A DNA stretch of 16,807 nucleotides, taken from positions 3,726 to 20,532 of the forward strand of contig CAYOHP010000111.1 in NCBI GenBank assembly GCA_964403795.1, in the 5' to 3' direction. This document shows positions 15,207-16,807 of the stretch, piece by piece. The stretch comes from CAYOHP01 sp964403795 [NCBI: uncultured bacterium]. GTDB taxonomy: Bacteria; Muiribacteriota; UBA6191; CAZXTJ01. A program made the translations under genes and the position numbers. Within the stretch, counting starts at the first letter, position 1. Each line of letters opens with the position of its first letter. The notes beneath the pieces were generated by a model. It searched no databases. It worked only from the letters and a program-made list of their open reading frames with translations, and was not told where the DNA came from.

Positions 15207-15235
15207 TTGCGCATATCAAGATATCTTGATATACT
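15207..15235 (+). promoter_or_regulatory. promoter of the ArsR-methyltransferase gene
   Basis: TTGCGC (15207-15212), a spacer of exactly 17 bp and TATACT (15230-15235) form a good sigma-70 promoter in an AT-rich island of otherwise very GC-rich DNA. It begins 2 nt after the WD40 stop. Transcription would be expected to begin about 7 nt after the -10, at or next to the GTG at 15242, so the mRNA appears leaderless. Confidence 0.72.
15213..15232. promoter_or_regulatory. perfect 20-bp palindromic operator
   Basis: ATATCAAGATATCTTGATAT is a perfect inverted repeat filling the promoter spacer and overlapping the -10 box. Such a position is classic for repression by steric block. It is the probable binding site of the ArsR-family protein encoded 9 nt downstream, giving autoregulation. 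ArsR-type regulators of SAM/SAH metabolism (SahR type) recognise palindromes of this general kind; that link is from memory and not checked. Confidence 0.82.
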
Positions 15236-15241
15236 GACCTT

Positions 15242-16189
15242 GTGACCGACGCCCTGCCCCAGCTCAAGGCCCTGGCCGACTCCTCACGGCTCCGCCTGCT
15301 CCGCGTCCTCGAGCTCGGCGCCTTCAATGTGGGCGAGCTCTGCGGGATCCTCGAGCAGGGCCAGTCCCGGGTGAGCCGCCACCTGAAGATCCTGGCCGAC
15401 GCCGGACTGGTGCGGTCGCGACGCCAGGGGTCCTGGGTCTACTACTCGCTCCCCGCCGCCTCCGAGGCCGGCGCAGCCCCGAGCCGTCCCGACCTCGCCA
15501 CCGGGCTGCTCGCCACCCTTGCGGCCTGCACCCCGGCACCCGCCGACGACCGCCAGCGGGCCCTCGAAGTCGTGGACCTCCGCGAGCGGCGCACCCGCCA
15601 GTTCTTCGACACGGTGGCCCCCCGCTGGAGTGAGCTGCGCGACGAGCTGCTGGGCGCCACCGACTACCTCCCGACCTTCGAGGCAGGGGTCCCCGACGAG
15701 GCCGTGCTCCTCGATCTCGGCACCGGGACGGGCGAGCTGCTCTTCGACCTGGCGCCGCGCCTGGCGCGCGGCATCGGGGTCGACCGCTCCGCCGCCATGC
15801 TCGCAGAGGCCGAGCGCCGCAAGAGCGAGCGGGGACTCGCCAACGTCGAGTTCCGGCTCGGTACCCTGGAACACCTCCCGCTCCGCGACGCCGAGGCGAG
15901 CGCCGCCACCGCCCACATGGTCCTCCACTACGTCGAGGATCCCGCCCGGGTGCTCCGCGAAGTGCACCGCACCCTGGAGCCCGGCGGCACCGTGCACCTC
16001 GCCGACCTGGCGAGCCACGACCGCGACTGGATGCGGGACAAGCTCAACCATCGCTGGCTCGGCTTCGAACCCGAGACCCTGGGAGGCTGGCTCAAGGCAG
16101 CCGGCTTCCAGCGCGTGAAGACCCGAACCCTGGAACGACCCGGAGGTGCACCCGACGTGGTGCTCGCCTCGGGGCGCAAAGCTGCCTGA
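15242..16189 (+). CDS. ArsR-family regulator fused to SAM-dependent methyltransferase (315 aa)
   Basis: Two-domain protein. Residues 1 to about 80 form an ArsR-type winged helix ([19 protein letters not shown], recognition helix [18 protein letters not shown], wing [11 protein letters not shown]). Residues from about 115 are a class I methyltransferase with motif [16 protein letters not shown] (about 156-170), acidic GVDRS, and later [12 protein letters not shown]. No Cys-rich arsenic site is seen. This fusion is commonly found beside ahcY or methionine-cycle genes, and the methyltransferase-like domain probably senses SAM or SAH (family knowledge plus inference). The GTG start has no ribosome-binding site and sits about one helical turn after the -10 box, so translation is probably leaderless. 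It likely binds the 20-bp palindrome just upstream and controls itself and ahcY. Confidence 0.92.
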   Translation: MTDALPQLKALADSSRLRLLRVLELGAFNVGELCGILEQGQSRVSRHLKILADAGLVRSRRQGSWVYYSLPAASEAGAAPSRPDLATGLLATLAACTPAPADDRQRALEVVDLRERRTRQFFDTVAPRWSELRDELLGATDYLPTFEAGVPDEAVLLDLGTGTGELLFDLAPRLARGIGVDRSAAMLAEAERRKSERGLANVEFRLGTLEHLPLRDAEASAATAHMVLHYVEDPARVLREVHRTLEPGGTVHLADLASHDRDWMRDKLNHRWLGFEPETLGGWLKAAGFQRVKTRTLERPGGAPDVVLASGRKAA

Positions 16190-16194
16190 GGAGG
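16189..16194 (+). promoter_or_regulatory. strong Shine-Dalgarno for ahcY
   Basis: A consensus AGGAGG overlaps the last base of the ArsR gene stop codon and ends 5 nt before the GTG at 16200. It fixes the start of ahcY and contrasts with the leaderless gene just before it in the same transcript. Confidence 0.85.
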
Positions 16195-16199
16195 CAATC

Positions 16200-16807
16200 G
16201 TGACGACCCGGACCGCCAAGGTCACCGAGCTGAAGCAGGACTACAAGGTCAAGGACATCGCCCTCGCCGAGTGGGGCCGGCACGAGATCCGTCTCGCCGA
16301 GCACGAGATGCCGGGCCTCATGGCGCTGCGGGCCGAGTACGGCAAGCAGAAGCCCCTGAAGGGCGCCCGGATCGCCGGCTGCCTCCACATGACGATCCAG
16401 ACTGCGGTCCTGATCGAGACCCTGGTCGAGCTCGGCGCCGAGGTCCGCTGGTCCTCCTGCAACATCTACTCCACCCAGGACCACGCCGCCGCTGCGGTCG
16501 CGGCCGCCGGGGTCCCGGTCTTCGCCTGGAAGGGCGAGACCCTCGAGGAATACGACTGGTGCATCGAGCGCTCGATCGAGTTCTCGGGCGGCAAGGGCCC
16601 CAACATGGTCCTCGACGACGGCGGCGACCTCACCGTCATGCTCCACGAGAAGTACCCGGCACTGCTCAAGGACGTGAAGGGCATCACCGAGGAGACCACC
16701 ACGGGCGTGCATCGCCTGTACCAAATGCAGGAGAAGGGCACCCTCGCCTTCCCCGCGATCAACGTCAACGACTCGGTCACCAAGTCGAAGTTCGACAACC
16801 TCTACGG
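16200..16807 (+). CDS. ahcY: S-adenosylhomocysteine hydrolase, N-terminal part (3' end beyond window)
   Basis: Enzyme that splits S-adenosylhomocysteine into adenosine and homocysteine, relieving product inhibition of methyltransferases. The 202 visible residues are typical of the N-terminus: [67 protein letters not shown] and [10 protein letters not shown], then [13 protein letters not shown] and [20 protein letters not shown]. The conserved substrate residues His, Asp and Glu and the Lys of the [11 protein letters not shown] segment are in place. It lacks a stop in the window and starts with GTG after a perfect ribosome-binding site. It lies 10 nt after the ArsR-methyltransferase gene and is almost certainly co-transcribed and regulated with it. 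The NAD-binding domain lies beyond the right edge. Confidence 0.98.
   Translation, partial: MTTRTAKVTELKQDYKVKDIALAEWGRHEIRLAEHEMPGLMALRAEYGKQKPLKGARIAGCLHMTIQTAVLIETLVELGAEVRWSSCNIYSTQDHAAAAVAAAGVPVFAWKGETLEEYDWCIERSIEFSGGKGPNMVLDDGGDLTVMLHEKYPALLKDVKGITEETTTGVHRLYQMQEKGTLAFPAINVNDSVTKSKFDNLY

Noticed and set aside
15242-16189. Arsenic-resistance regulator
   Set aside because: No arsenic-binding Cys pattern and no ars genes nearby; the methyltransferase domain and adjacent ahcY point to SAM/SAH metabolism.

Overview
The window is GC-rich (about 70% by eye), densely coded DNA from a bacterium. There are thirteen protein genes, most a few bases apart or overlapping, and no gene-free stretch over 100 bp. 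The mix of a Hanks-type Ser/Thr kinase, a WD40 propeller, a HEAT-repeat protein, a SMUG1-type uracil-DNA glycosylase and an ArsR-methyltransferase beside ahcY fits GC-rich Planctomycetota, Myxococcota or related uncultured phyla. No rRNA or marker gene fixes the phylum. The membrane desaturase implies access to oxygen. I saw no tRNA, rRNA, CRISPR array or IS element.

Layout. (1) 1-817, minus strand: 5' part of a Ser/Thr protein kinase that runs off the left edge. Its 3' part holds three tightly packed hairpins. (2) 912-9179, plus strand: a tightly packed set of six genes. They are a membrane-anchored B12-type radical SAM protein, a second B12-type radical SAM protein of a different subfamily, a ferritin-like putative diiron protein, a single polypeptide joining an acyl-CoA-type membrane desaturase to a radical SAM protein, a GNAT-fold acyltransferase, and a secreted protein with a weak ModA-like look. 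(3) 9250-11486: a HEAT-repeat protein translationally coupled to a membrane protein with a Cys-rich YHS-like N-terminus and a DUF2231-like domain. (4) 11559-15204: SMUG1-type glycosylase, a GNAT/FemAB-type acyltransferase and a secreted TPR-WD40 protein. (5) 15207-16807: a promoter with a perfect 20-bp palindrome in its spacer, an apparently leaderless ArsR-methyltransferase gene, and the 5' part of ahcY (S-adenosylhomocysteine hydrolase).

How the genes may work together. The 912-8355 block looks like an undescribed pathway that modifies membrane lipids or fatty acyl chains. A diiron desaturase can place a double bond in an acyl chain. The radical SAM domain fused to it, its membrane-tethered paralogue and the third radical SAM protein could then methylate, cyclise, couple or otherwise functionalise the chain. 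The ferritin-like protein offers a second oxygen-dependent diiron centre, and the GNAT protein could attach or transfer the acyl group. This is inferred from domain content and gene order; no substrate is visible in the sequence. The SAM-cycle genes at the right end are a separate transcription unit, but they would recycle the S-adenosylhomocysteine produced by methyl transfer.

The strongest single observation is the desaturase-radical SAM fusion at 4907-7156. Next is the compact leaderless promoter-operator of the ArsR-methyltransferase gene.
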